DNA of 42,714 nt from an uncultured Enterocloster sp. (GTDB taxonomy: Bacteria; Bacillota; Clostridia; Lachnospirales; Lachnospiraceae), in the NCBI GenBank assembly GCA_944383785.1, contig CALWQV010000017.1:1-42714 (forward strand). The letters run 5' to 3'. The notes beneath the pieces were generated by a model. It saw only the letters and a list, made by a program, of their open reading frames with translations. It did not search any database and was not told the origin of the DNA. Below, one piece after another: positions 27,217-35,231 of the stretch. How positions within the stretch are numbered: position 1 is the stretch's first letter; the number at the start of each line of letters is the position of its first letter. The position numbers and the translations under genes are program-made.

Positions 27217-27891
27217 ATGTGCCATACCGTAAAAGCAGTGATATTCGACCAGGACGGGCTGATGTTTGACACGGAACGCCTGGCGGTTCAGGCGTGGAAC
27301 CAGGTGGGAAAAAAGTACGGCATTCATGCGGAGGTCGGCTTTTTTGACTATTTAAAGGGTGGGAACAGGGCCAATACCATAGCGGTCATGAAGGCCGCCT
27401 ATGGGGAGGACTTTCCCTGCGAAGCGTTTTTAAAAGAGAAGCGGGAGTATTCTTATAGACAGATTGAGCGGGAGGGCGTCCCGGTTAAGAAGGGGTTAAA
27501 GGAGCTTCTGGTTTACCTGAAAGGCCACGGCTGCAAGACGGCTGTGGCCACGGCCAGCAGCGAGAGCTGGACCCAGAGGAATGTAAAGGAGGCCGGAATT
27601 GACGGGCTTTTTGACCGTTATGTCTACGGGGAGATGGTGACCCACGCCAAGCCAGATCCGGAGATTTTTCTTCTGGCGTCCAAGATGCTGGGGGAGAAGC
27701 CGGGGGAGTGCATGGTTTTGGAGGACAGCTTTAACGGCCTGGAGGCGGCCCTGGCCGGAGGATTTCTGGCGGTGATGGTGCCGGATCTGAGCTTTCCCGG
27801 ACCGGAGCTTAAGAAGCGTCTGACGGCGGAGTGCGGCAGCCTTTTAGAGGTCATCGACCTGTTTGAGCAGGGATTTTTCCGGTTTGGATAG
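27217..27891 (+). CDS. HAD-superfamily hydrolase, beta-phosphoglucomutase/phosphatase-like
   Basis: The 224-residue protein shows the HAD motifs in order. FDQDGLMFDTE (D11 nucleophile, D13 acid) is followed by a cap domain, ATASSES as motif II, and a lysine/acidic motif near HAKPDPEIFLLA and VLEDSFNGLEAA. This subclass handles sugar phosphates or nucleoside monophosphates. The exact substrate cannot be read from sequence. It is the first gene after the 27119 promoter and is followed by a metallophosphoesterase gene 21 bases later. Confidence 0.88.
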   Translation: MCHTVKAVIFDQDGLMFDTERLAVQAWNQVGKKYGIHAEVGFFDYLKGGNRANTIAVMKAAYGEDFPCEAFLKEKREYSYRQIEREGVPVKKGLKELLVYLKGHGCKTAVATASSESWTQRNVKEAGIDGLFDRYVYGEMVTHAKPDPEIFLLASKMLGEKPGECMVLEDSFNGLEAALAGGFLAVMVPDLSFPGPELKKRLTAECGSLLEVIDLFEQGFFRFG

Positions 27892-27912
27892 GCCGGCGCA
27901 AGGAGTGAAGCC

Positions 27913-28815
27913 ATGAGTATATTGGATGTGTGCCGGAAGAGATGGAGATTTTTGGCCGCGGCCGCCGCCGGGACCGCGGCGGTTTGTCTGCTCCGTTCTG
28001 AAGTTGAGAGGAAAACTTTGTCGGTGGAGGAGTTTCACATCTCTTCGCCCAAGATCCGGGGGAAGCGGACATTGGTTTTTCTCTCGGATCTCCATGACAA
28101 CTGTTTTGGACCTGGAAATGAGGACTTGCTTAAGGCCATCGAAAAGGCCCGCCCCGACGGAATCCTCATAGGCGGGGATACGATGGTGGCCAAGGGCACG
28201 GGGGATATCCGGCGCGCCCTTTCACTTGTGAGGCGTCTGGCCGCCCGCTGGCCGGTTTACTGCGGGAACGGGAATCACGAAAGCCGTATGCGGTGGGAGC
28301 GGGAAACCTACGGGCGGCGCTACGAGGCTTATAAAAACCAGCTTCAGGCCTGGGGCGTTCATTATCTGGAAAACGATACGGCTTTTTTGGGGGAAGACAT
28401 CGCCGTAACCGGGGCGGATCTGCAGCAGCGGTTTTACCGGAAGGCTTTTTTTCGCAGGCCGGAGCCCATGGGGCCGGATTACCTGGCCCGCCGGGTGGGG
28501 GACGCGGATGAAAAGCGCTTTCAGATTCTGCTGCTTCATTCCCCCATGTACTTTGAAAACTGCGCCCGATGGGGGGCGGATTTGACCCTGTGCGGCCATT
28601 TTCACGGAGGGACCATACGGCTGCCTCTTTTAGGCGGGGTGATGACGCCCCAGTATCAGTTTTTTCTGCCCTGGTGCGCCGGGGCGTTTGAGCGGGATGG
28701 AAAGCGCATGATCGTAAGCCGGGGGCTGGGAACCCACTCCATCAATATCCGGCTGAACAACCTGCCCCAGCTGGTGGTGATCCGTTTAAGGGGCGCGGAT
28801 GAAAGAGGAAGATAA
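27913..28815 (+). CDS. Membrane-anchored metallophosphoesterase
   Basis: The 300-residue protein has an N-terminal Ala-rich membrane segment (about 12-30). A calcineurin-type phosphoesterase follows: FLSDLHDN, GGDTMV, GNGNHES, LLLHSP and CGHFHGG. These supply the two-metal site. The group (YkuE-like) hydrolyses phosphodiesters such as lipid or UDP-linked substrates at the membrane. The stop overlaps the scpA start (TAATG), so it is tied to scpAB expression. Confidence 0.88.
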   Translation: MSILDVCRKRWRFLAAAAAGTAAVCLLRSEVERKTLSVEEFHISSPKIRGKRTLVFLSDLHDNCFGPGNEDLLKAIEKARPDGILIGGDTMVAKGTGDIRRALSLVRRLAARWPVYCGNGNHESRMRWERETYGRRYEAYKNQLQAWGVHYLENDTAFLGEDIAVTGADLQQRFYRKAFFRRPEPMGPDYLARRVGDADEKRFQILLLHSPMYFENCARWGADLTLCGHFHGGTIRLPLLGGVMTPQYQFFLPWCAGAFERDGKRMIVSRGLGTHSINIRLNNLPQLVVIRLRGADERGR

Positions 28816-29615
28816 TGGAACAGATTTCCTACAAACTGGAGCATTTTGAGGGGCCATTGGACCTGCTGCTTCATTTGATTGAAAAGAATAAGGTCAACAT
28901 CTACGATATTCCCATTGCCCAGATCACCAATCAGTATCTGGAGTATGTGCGGAATATGGAGCGGGAGGATTTGAACCTGGTCAGCGACTTTCTGGTGATG
29001 GCGGCCACCCTTTTGGATATTAAGGCGAAGATGCTTTTGCCAAAGGAGGTGGACGAGGAGGGAGAGGAGATCGATCCCAGGGCGGAGCTGGTGCGGCGCT
29101 TGCTGGAGTACAAGGCCTTCCGCCTCATGGGCCAGGAGCTGGCAAGGCGGGAGGACGGTGCGGACCGGCTTTTGTACAAGGAGCCCACTCTGCCGCCTGA
29201 GGTAGCCCGCTACAGCCCGCCGGTGGATTTGGACCAGCTGCTGGACGGACTTACCCTGGCGAAGCTGCAGCGGATCTTTGAGCAGGTGATGAAGCGCAGG
29301 GAGGACAAGATTGACCCCATCCGCAGCCAGTTCGGCACCATCCGCCGGGAGCCGGTGAGCCTGGAGGAGAAGGTGGCCGGTGTGCTGCGGTATGCCAGGA
29401 AAAGGCGGAGGTTCAGCTTTTTCCAGCTGCTGGACGGCCAGCGGGATAAGCTGGAGGTGGTTGTAACCTTTCTGGCGGTGCTGGAGCTGATGAAAATCGG
29501 AAAGATCGGACTGAGCCAGGAGGAGATTTTCGGGGATATGGATATTGAGCTGCTGGAGCAGGAGGGGCAAGAGGAAGAGCTGGATCTGAGTGATCTGGCG
29601 GAGCTTGCCACCTAG
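28815..29615 (+). CDS. scpA: Segregation and condensation protein A
   Basis: The 266-residue kleisin subunit of the SMC-ScpAB condensin starts with the typical YKLEHFEGPLDLLLHLIEKN. It continues with VNIYDIPIAQITNQYLEY, and has LVMAATLLDIKAKMLLP, the region that contacts the SMC neck. A winged-helix-like C-terminus follows. It compacts and helps segregate the chromosome. The start overlaps the metallophosphoesterase stop, and scpB follows after 21 bases. Confidence 0.95.
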   Translation: MEQISYKLEHFEGPLDLLLHLIEKNKVNIYDIPIAQITNQYLEYVRNMEREDLNLVSDFLVMAATLLDIKAKMLLPKEVDEEGEEIDPRAELVRRLLEYKAFRLMGQELARREDGADRLLYKEPTLPPEVARYSPPVDLDQLLDGLTLAKLQRIFEQVMKRREDKIDPIRSQFGTIRREPVSLEEKVAGVLRYARKRRRFSFFQLLDGQRDKLEVVVTFLAVLELMKIGKIGLSQEEIFGDMDIELLEQEGQEEELDLSDLAELAT

Positions 29616-29636
29616 AGATCTGCCGGAAGGATACAT

Positions 29637-30350
29637 ATGGGTGAGGAAGAAAATCAGATGGAAGAAGAGAGGATGAGCCCCATTCCCCAGGAGCAGTCTC
29701 CTGTGGAGGATGAGAGGGAGCAGGAAGCGGTGCTGGAAGCCGTTTTGTTTACCATGGGGCGCTCGGTGGAGCTGTCCCAGCTGGGGGCGGCCATCGGCCA
29801 GAGCCGGGAGACTGCCGCCAAGGCCATGGAGCGGTTAAAAAAGCGCTATGAGGAAAATGAAGCCTGCGGCATGCAGATTATACAGCTGGAGGGCAGCTAT
29901 CAGATGTGTACCAAGGCGCGGTACTACGAAAACCTGATCCGGGTGGCCGCGGCCCCTAAGAAGCAGGTTTTGACGGAGGTGATGCTGGAAACCTTGTCCA
30001 TCATTGCCTATAAGCAGCCTGTGACAAAGATGGAAATCGAAAAGATCCGGGGGGTGAAGTCAGACCACGCTGTTAACCGGCTGATCGAGTATAATCTGGT
30101 GTATGAGGCGGGGCGTCTGGACGCGCCCGGACGGCCCGCGCTGTTTGCCACCACGGAGGAATTTCTGCGCCGGTTTGGAGTGGGATCTACGGAGGATCTG
30201 CCCACCATGAATCCGGAGCAGGAGGAGGAGATCAAGGCGGAGGTGGAGGAAGAGCTTCAGCTGAATCCGGAGGAGTTAGACAGTCTGGCGAAAGAAGGAG
30301 AGAGGCAGGAGGCCGAAGCCTCTGGGGAAGGAGAACCTCAAGATGATTAA
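29637..30350 (+). CDS. scpB: Segregation and condensation protein B
   Basis: The 237-residue protein has the two winged-helix domains of ScpB (VLEAVLFTMGRSVEL, then TLSIIAYKQPVTKMEIEKIRG and GRLDAPGRPALFATT). It has longer acidic N- and C-terminal ends than the family core. It binds ScpA and regulates the SMC ATPase. Its end overlaps the start of the next gene by eight bases. Confidence 0.95.
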   Translation: MGEEENQMEEERMSPIPQEQSPVEDEREQEAVLEAVLFTMGRSVELSQLGAAIGQSRETAAKAMERLKKRYEENEACGMQIIQLEGSYQMCTKARYYENLIRVAAAPKKQVLTEVMLETLSIIAYKQPVTKMEIEKIRGVKSDHAVNRLIEYNLVYEAGRLDAPGRPALFATTEEFLRRFGVGSTEDLPTMNPEQEEEIKAEVEEELQLNPEELDSLAKEGERQEAEASGEGEPQDD

Positions 30351-30810
30351 GACGAATGTGATGCGCCTTTTAGACGCGGCGGGCATTTCCTACGAGACGG
30401 GAACCTACGAGGTAGATGAGAACGACCTGTCCGGAAGCCATGCGGCGGACTTGATGGGGGTGGATCATGACACCATGTACAAGACCCTGGTGCTAAAGGG
30501 GGAGAAATGCGGCCATCTGGTGTGCTGCATCCCGGTGGACGAGGAGCTGGATCTTAAAAAGGCGGCCCGGGCGGCAGGGGAGAAAAAGGTGGAGATGATT
30601 CATGTAAAGGAGATGCTGGGGATCACCGGCTACATACGGGGCGGCTGTTCCCCCATCGGCATGAAGAAAAAGTTTCCTACTTATATAGAAGAAACAGCCC
30701 AGCTCTATGAGGCCATTACCGTCAGCGCCGGACAGAGGGGCGTGCAGATTACCCTGAATCCGGAGGATTTAAGGCGGTATGTGGACGGAGTATTTGCGGC
30801 TTTGATCTAA
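30343..30810 (+). CDS. ybaK: Cys-tRNA(Pro)/Cys-tRNA(Cys) deacylase, YbaK/EbsC type
   Basis: The 155-residue protein has the YbaK/ProX fold. VDHDTMYKTLVLKG near residue 40 carries the conserved lysine, and GYIRGGCSPIGMKKKF is the YbaK signature loop. The enzyme removes cysteine mistakenly loaded on tRNA-Pro. It is the next gene after scpB, and deoC follows. Confidence 0.88.
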   Translation: MIKTNVMRLLDAAGISYETGTYEVDENDLSGSHAADLMGVDHDTMYKTLVLKGEKCGHLVCCIPVDEELDLKKAARAAGEKKVEMIHVKEMLGITGYIRGGCSPIGMKKKFPTYIEETAQLYEAITVSAGQRGVQITLNPEDLRRYVDGVFAALI

Positions 30811-30831
30811 AGAAAAAGGAGTGTGTTGAAA

Positions 30832-31488
30832 ATGGAGAAAAATGAAATTTTGGCAAAGGTAGACCATACCCTTCTGGCGCCGGAGGCGAGCTGGGAGCAG
30901 ATCCGCCTGATCTGCGATCAGGGTATGAAGTATCAGACGGCCAGCGTCTGCATCCCTTCCGGATATGTGAAGGAGGCCAAGGATTACGTGGAGGACCGTC
31001 TGGCCATCTGCACGGTGATCGGCTTCCCCTGCGGCTATGAGACGACGGCGGTAAAGGTGTTCCAGACCGAGGACGCGGTGAAGAACGGGGCCGATGAGAT
31101 CGATATGGTGATCAATATCGGCTGGCTGAAGGATCACAAGGACGACCAGGTTTTAGAAGAGATCAAGGCGGTGCGCCGGGCCTGCCAGGGCAAGGTCCTG
31201 AAGGTCATAATCGAAACCTGCCTGCTGACCGAGGATGAGAAGATCCGCATGTGCGGCATCGTGACGGAGTCCGGGGCGGATTATATCAAGACATCCACCG
31301 GATTTTCCACCGCGGGAGCTACCTTTGAGGACGTGGCCCTGTTTGCGGCCCATGTGGGACCTGGGGTGAAGATTAAGGCCGCCGGCGGTATCAAATCCTT
31401 TGACGACGCAGAAGAGTTTATCCGCCTGGGGGCGGATCGCCTGGGAACCAGCCGTCTGGTGAAGATTATGGAAGCGGAACAGAAGTAA
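30832..31488 (+). CDS. deoC: Deoxyribose-phosphate aldolase
   Basis: The 218-residue class I aldolase cleaves 2-deoxyribose 5-phosphate to glyceraldehyde 3-phosphate and acetaldehyde. The Schiff-base lysine lies in [10 protein letters not shown], and [11 protein letters not shown] follows the active-site strand. KVDHTLL at the start is typical. ATG 30832 is preferred over TTG 30823 because AAAGGAG stands about 10 bases before it. The 6S RNA promoter begins 36 bases after the stop. Confidence 0.95.
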   Translation: MEKNEILAKVDHTLLAPEASWEQIRLICDQGMKYQTASVCIPSGYVKEAKDYVEDRLAICTVIGFPCGYETTAVKVFQTEDAVKNGADEIDMVINIGWLKDHKDDQVLEEIKAVRRACQGKVLKVIIETCLLTEDEKIRMCGIVTESGADYIKTSTGFSTAGATFEDVALFAAHVGPGVKIKAAGGIKSFDDAEEFIRLGADRLGTSRLVKIMEAEQK

Positions 31489-31524
31489 GGGAGATAACTG
31501 GAAAGGAAACCAGGAAAAATTCCC

Positions 31525-31553
31525 TTGAAAAAAACATTTGATTGCGATATAAT
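31525..31553 (+). promoter_or_regulatory. 6S RNA promoter
   Basis: TTGAAA (31525-31530) and a consensus TATAAT (31548-31553) have 17-bp spacing and point at the 6S RNA 5' end near 31559. Confidence 0.8.
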
Positions 31554-31557
31554 AAGT

Positions 31558-31790
31558 CCATACCAAACGTAAGTCTGTATGGTCCTGGGATGTTCGACAC
31601 TCTTACCCATGTTGAACCTACATTATGACATACGGGATTCCAATATTTTTAGGCGGATGTCAGGCCTCCTTTGAGTGGAAGGCAGAAGTCTAAGTGAGGT
31701 TACCCACCTAGCTTGGCTAGGCGTCAATAAGTAAGAGACGGCATTTTGGGGTTACAGAAGATAAAAAGCAGCGAGAAATCGCTGCTTTTA
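31558..31790 (+). ncRNA. ssrS: 6S RNA (RNA polymerase-binding regulator)
   Basis: The 5' arm CCTGGGATG (31584-31592), continuing into TTCG, pairs with the 3' arm CATTTTGGG (31742-31750). These arms resemble GAGATGTTCG and GGCGGCATCTC of Escherichia coli 6S RNA. A central helix GTTCGACA/TGTTGAAC (31592-31599, 31610-31617) and a late hairpin CCTAGC/GCTAGG (31707-31721) are present, and no protein is encoded. 6S RNA mimics an open promoter and sequesters housekeeping RNA polymerase in stationary phase. A clean 5' hairpin CCATAC/GTATGG (31558-31582) precedes the canonical stem. The exact ends are inferred from promoter and terminator. Confidence 0.8.
31764..31790 (+). terminator. 6S RNA terminator
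   Basis: A perfect 11-bp stem AAAAGCAGCGA/TCGCTGCTTTT (31764-31774, 31779-31789) has a GAAA loop, and the T run is part of the stem. Confidence 0.75.
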
Positions 31791-31808
31791 CTTTAAGTGA
31801 GGGTTTGC

Positions 31809-34076
31809 ATGAAGAATCGAATGATTGCGTGGACCGCCGGAGTGATTACGGCGGTGATCTCCCTGATGATACTGATCGTAATACTGGAGCCGCCGGGAGA
31901 AGGGATCGCCAGAGCTCAGGCCTTTAAGGCGGCGGCGCTTTTGACCGCTTCCAAGGAGCAGTGCGAAGCGCGAAGCCAGGAGAATCCGTCCCATTTTTCC
32001 GTTAAGGAGCGGGGCAACTGGTTTGTGAAATATATGGATTATCTCTATGACGAAGGGTATCTGAGCCAGGAGCTGACGCCGCCCACCCTGACAGCTGCCC
32101 AGGGACTGCTGACCTACGGGGAGGCGGAAAGGATCGCGGAGCGGGCGGACCGCAGCCTGACAGCCAGGGTCGGGGCCAATAAGCATAACCAGGACAGTCC
32201 CTACCCTCAGGATCAGTGGTGGGCCCTGTACCGGGAGATGATGAAGGTTCTGGACCCAGAGGGCGCTGTGCGGGAGGTTACGGCGGTTCTTTACGGAACC
32301 CCTTCCAATCTGGAGGGGGCTGAAAGCTGGACGGCCTACACCACCGATGGGGATTACGGCTTCGAGGGCCTGGCCCTGGACGCGTATCTGGACTGCCAGA
32401 TCCGCTTTCTGGAGCGGGATGGGGAGATCGCCGCTATGACGGAGCTGGTCAGCCGGGAGGCGGTTTATGAAAACGTGTGGATCTATGAAGGGGAGAATGG
32501 GCATTTCAGGGCCTATCTTGGCAGCAGAAGCCGGGAATTTGAGTTTGACGGGGCAGAAAGCCTGAAATATAACCTGGCGGATCTAAAGATGAAGGATGGA
32601 AAGCTTTCGGAGGTTGCCGTAAAAGATGAGCGGATTCACGGGAAGGTCCTGGCGGTGACGGATACGTACATAGAGCTGGAGGGACTGGGCCGGATGGAGC
32701 TGGCCCCCGGCTTTCGGGTATATCGCTTGTACGGGGAATTTCAGCTGCTGGATTTAAAGGACATCCTGGTGGGATACGATCTCCAGGAGTTTGCCGTATC
32801 CGACGGAAAGCTGTGCGCGGCTCTGGTGGAGCGGGAATTTGACGCCAAAACCATCCGGGTGCTGCTGATGAATTCGGATTTTTCCAGCTGCTTTCATGAG
32901 AGGGCGGATCTGACCATCCGGGGCGGAGCCCAGGTGGAGTATGAGAACCGGGATGGGGAGGTTTTGATTGAGGAGATTTCCGACGGAGCGAAGCTTTCCA
33001 TTACGCCGGAGGACGGAAGGCTGGGATACGGCAGCATGGTGATCCGGCCGGTTCAGGAAGAGGCCATTGCCATTACCACCATAGAGAGGGCCCAGGGGAC
33101 GCCGGTTTACGGCGGAAGCCTGGAAATCCGCAGGGAGGAAGAGGGGCTGGTACTGGTCAACGACCTTTACCTGGAGGATTATTTAAAAAAGGTGGTTCCC
33201 AGCGAGATGCCGCCATCCTATGAGATGGAAGCCCTAAAGGCTCAGGCGGTCTGCGCCAGAACCTACGCCTACCGACAGATCCAGGGCAATGCCTACAGCC
33301 AGTACGGCGCTCATGTGGACGACAGCACCAATTACCAGGTGTACAATAATACGGCTTCAGATCCCAGAACCGATGAGGCGGTGCTGGCCACCTACGGCCA
33401 GATGCTCTTTTGGGATGGGGAGGCCATTGAGGCGTTTTACTTTTCCACCTCCTGCGGCCATACCACAGACGGAAGCGTCTGGGGAGCGGCGGGGGCGGCT
33501 CTGCCCTATCTTCAGGCAGTGGAGGTAAGGGAGCGGCGGGAGACGCTGGATCTTGGGGATAATGACGCTTTTGACGCTTTTATCCGCAGCAAGGATATTC
33601 CCTCCTATGACAGCGATTTCCCTATGTACCGCTGGAATGTCAGCATACCGGCTTCCCTCTTGGAAGGCAGGTTTGAGGGCGTGGGCCAGGTGCAGAATAT
33701 GGCGGTGACCGAGCGGGGGCCGGGAGGTATCGCCCAGGAGATTCAGATTCAGGGCAGCAGCGGGACGGCGCAGATCCGTACCCAGAGCCAGATCCGCTCC
33801 CAGCTGGGGGACGCCAGCCTGGTGTTCCACAGAAACGACGGCACTGACCTTACGGGAAGCGCCACGCTGCCAAGCGCCTTTATTTCCATTCACACGGAGA
33901 AATCCGAGGACGGCTCCATTGTATTTCGCATCTACGGGGGCGGTTTCGGCCATGGAGCCGGGATGAGCCAGAACGGAGCCCAGGGAATGGCGAAGGCGGG
34001 AAAGAGCTACCGGGAGATCCTAGATTTCTTTTACCGGGAAGCGCAGGTGACGGAAAGCGGCGGGGGAAGTTCATAA
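31809..34076 (+). CDS. SpoIID/LytB-domain peptidoglycan protein with a large N-terminal extension
   Basis: The 755-residue protein has an N-terminal membrane anchor (about 5-25). Residues about 60-130 recall a degenerate SLH-like segment, and a long beta-rich region runs to about 440. A SpoIID/LytB domain follows. VVPSEMPPSYEMEALKAQAV carries the catalytic glutamate (E466), and DDSTNYQVYN, STSCGHTTDG and GFGHGAGMSQNGAQGMA are hallmark stretches. The family cleaves denuded glycan strands as a lytic transglycosylase, in spore engulfment or as an amidase enhancer. At this size it is unlikely to be the standard SpoIID (about 330-350 residues). ATG 31809 follows GTGAGGG. No promoter was seen between it and the 6S terminator. 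Confidence 0.85.
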   Translation: MKNRMIAWTAGVITAVISLMILIVILEPPGEGIARAQAFKAAALLTASKEQCEARSQENPSHFSVKERGNWFVKYMDYLYDEGYLSQELTPPTLTAAQGLLTYGEAERIAERADRSLTARVGANKHNQDSPYPQDQWWALYREMMKVLDPEGAVREVTAVLYGTPSNLEGAESWTAYTTDGDYGFEGLALDAYLDCQIRFLERDGEIAAMTELVSREAVYENVWIYEGENGHFRAYLGSRSREFEFDGAESLKYNLADLKMKDGKLSEVAVKDERIHGKVLAVTDTYIELEGLGRMELAPGFRVYRLYGEFQLLDLKDILVGYDLQEFAVSDGKLCAALVEREFDAKTIRVLLMNSDFSSCFHERADLTIRGGAQVEYENRDGEVLIEEISDGAKLSITPEDGRLGYGSMVIRPVQEEAIAITTIERAQGTPVYGGSLEIRREEEGLVLVNDLYLEDYLKKVVPSEMPPSYEMEALKAQAVCARTYAYRQIQGNAYSQYGAHVDDSTNYQVYNNTASDPRTDEAVLATYGQMLFWDGEAIEAFYFSTSCGHTTDGSVWGAAGAALPYLQAVEVRERRETLDLGDNDAFDAFIRSKDIPSYDSDFPMYRWNVSIPASLLEGRFEGVGQVQNMAVTERGPGGIAQEIQIQGSSGTAQIRTQSQIRSQLGDASLVFHRNDGTDLTGSATLPSAFISIHTEKSEDGSIVFRIYGGGFGHGAGMSQNGAQGMAKAGKSYREILDFFYREAQVTESGGGSS

Positions 34077-34092
34077 AGCGAAAGGCCTTTGG

Positions 34093-34143
34093 GCCGGCCT
34101 TTAGGGAGCCGTTGGCTCCTCTAGAGGCCGGCTTTCATTTTTC
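34093..34143 (+). terminator. Terminator of the SpoIID-like gene
   Basis: GCCGGCC (34093-34099) and GGCCGGC (34126-34132) pair, extended inward through GGAGCC/GGCTCC with one bulge, and are followed by a T-rich tail. It overlaps the end of the convergent AraC gene. Confidence 0.75.
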
Positions 34144-35060
34144 TTGTAGTGGATCATCATGGAAGAGTCGTTGCGAACCATCCGAGGGTTTGCCCCGGAG
34201 GCTTTGGGGTAGCGGATGGTATAGCGGGAGCTGTCTGGCAGGGCTATAAATTCCGTGGGAGTCAGGCCGGTAAACTGCCGGAAGACGCGGTTGAAGGTGC
34301 GGATGCTGGTGAAGCCGCAGTTTAAGGCGGTATTTAAGACCGAGGGAGCGCCTTCGGACAGCAAACAGCAGGCCTTCTGGATGCGGATCAGGTTCAGGCA
34401 GGAAAGGTAGGAGATTCCCATAAGGCTTTTAAAGGTCCTGGAAAAGTAGCTGGGGCTAAAGTGGGTGAAGGCGGCTGCCGCTTCCAGGGTCAGGGGCTCC
34501 TGGCAGTGGGATTCCATGTAGTCTAAGAGCCGCTGGAAGCAGTCCAGAGCCTGAAGGCGGCGCTCTCCCAGAGCGTTTTCCATATTGAGGCGGGGAAGGG
34601 CCCGCGTAAGAAGCAGCCAGAAGCGGCGCAGGGAGCAGCGGATAATTTCCTGGTAGCCTTCCCCCCGTTCCTCTAACTCCCGGATGGCAGTGTTGAAGAG
34701 ATCACGGCAGTAGGAGGCAAGGCCCCTCTGTTCCATTAGAGAGCGGGAAATCAGGGGGGAGGCGAAATAGCTGGAGCGGTAATGGGGCTTTAGCATGTGG
34801 CAGTCAAAGATCAAAAAATCAACGGAATTGTCCACCTGATCCGGGTGGCTGTAGTGGATCTGGCCGCTGTCACAGAAGATCAAATCCCCCTGGCGGGCGA
34901 TGAGAGGCTGGTTGTTTACCGTAACCTTAAGGGAACCCTCCCGAACGTACATCAGCTCGATTTCCTCGTGCCAGTGGGCCATGAAGGAGATATTGGAGTA
35001 GGAGCTGTGCCATACCATAAAATCAGATTCGTAGCTCCGGATTTCGTGAAAAGCCTGCAT
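34101..35060 (-). CDS. AraC-family regulator of the adjacent sugar operon
   Basis: The 319-residue protein has an N-terminal cupin sensor (WHEEIELMYVREGSLKV, residues about 30-45; GDLIFCDSGQIHYSHP about 57-72). The C-terminal double helix-turn-helix begins near LTLEAAAAFTHFSPSYFSRTFK and ends GFTSIRTFNRVFRQFTG. Such proteins bind direct repeats and respond to a sugar. It is divergent from the isomerase operon, with two candidate half-sites between them, so it probably activates that operon. It shares the divergent control region 35061-35231. Confidence 0.92.
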   Translation of the reverse strand: MQAFHEIRSYESDFMVWHSSYSNISFMAHWHEEIELMYVREGSLKVTVNNQPLIARQGDLIFCDSGQIHYSHPDQVDNSVDFLIFDCHMLKPHYRSSYFASPLISRSLMEQRGLASYCRDLFNTAIRELEERGEGYQEIIRCSLRRFWLLLTRALPRLNMENALGERRLQALDCFQRLLDYMESHCQEPLTLEAAAAFTHFSPSYFSRTFKSLMGISYLSCLNLIRIQKACCLLSEGAPSVLNTALNCGFTSIRTFNRVFRQFTGLTPTEFIALPDSSRYTIRYPKASGANPRMVRNDSSMMIHYKKNESRPLEEPTAP

Positions 35061-35112
35061 GTGATTTCCTCCCGTTTTCCCGAATGTTCAGAAGGGCCTG
35101 AACTATGACACC

Positions 35113-35141
35113 AGTATAGCAGTGAGGACAAAAATTGTCCA
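35113..35141 (-). promoter_or_regulatory. Promoter of the AraC-family gene
   Basis: On the minus strand, TGGACA (35136-35141) and TATACT (35113-35118) have 17-bp spacing. The -35 lies inside the palindrome GGACAA-AAA-TTGTCC (35126-35140). Confidence 0.65.
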
Positions 35142-35164
35142 TATGTGAGGAAAAACTTGCCAAC
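35122..35164. promoter_or_regulatory. Candidate AraC-type operator, two direct repeats 23 bp apart
   Basis: GTGAGGACAAAAATTGTCC at 35122 and GTGAGGAAAAACTTGCC at 35145 share the GTGAGGA...TTG core in the same orientation, 23 bp or about two helical turns apart. The second repeat ends about 20 bases before the fucI-side -10. Placement and spacing suit an AraC activator. Confidence 0.55.
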
Positions 35165-35180
35165 TAATGGGGGAAAAGAC

Positions 35181-35189
35181 TGGTATACT
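35181..35189 (+). promoter_or_regulatory. Extended -10 promoter of the isomerase operon
   Basis: TGG plus TATACT (35184-35189) forms an extended -10, 43 bases before the ATG. There is no good -35, as expected for an activator-dependent promoter. Confidence 0.6.
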
Positions 35190-35231
35190 GTTTTTAAAAG
35201 AGCATGTATTGCGGGAAAGGAGAAAAAGCAT

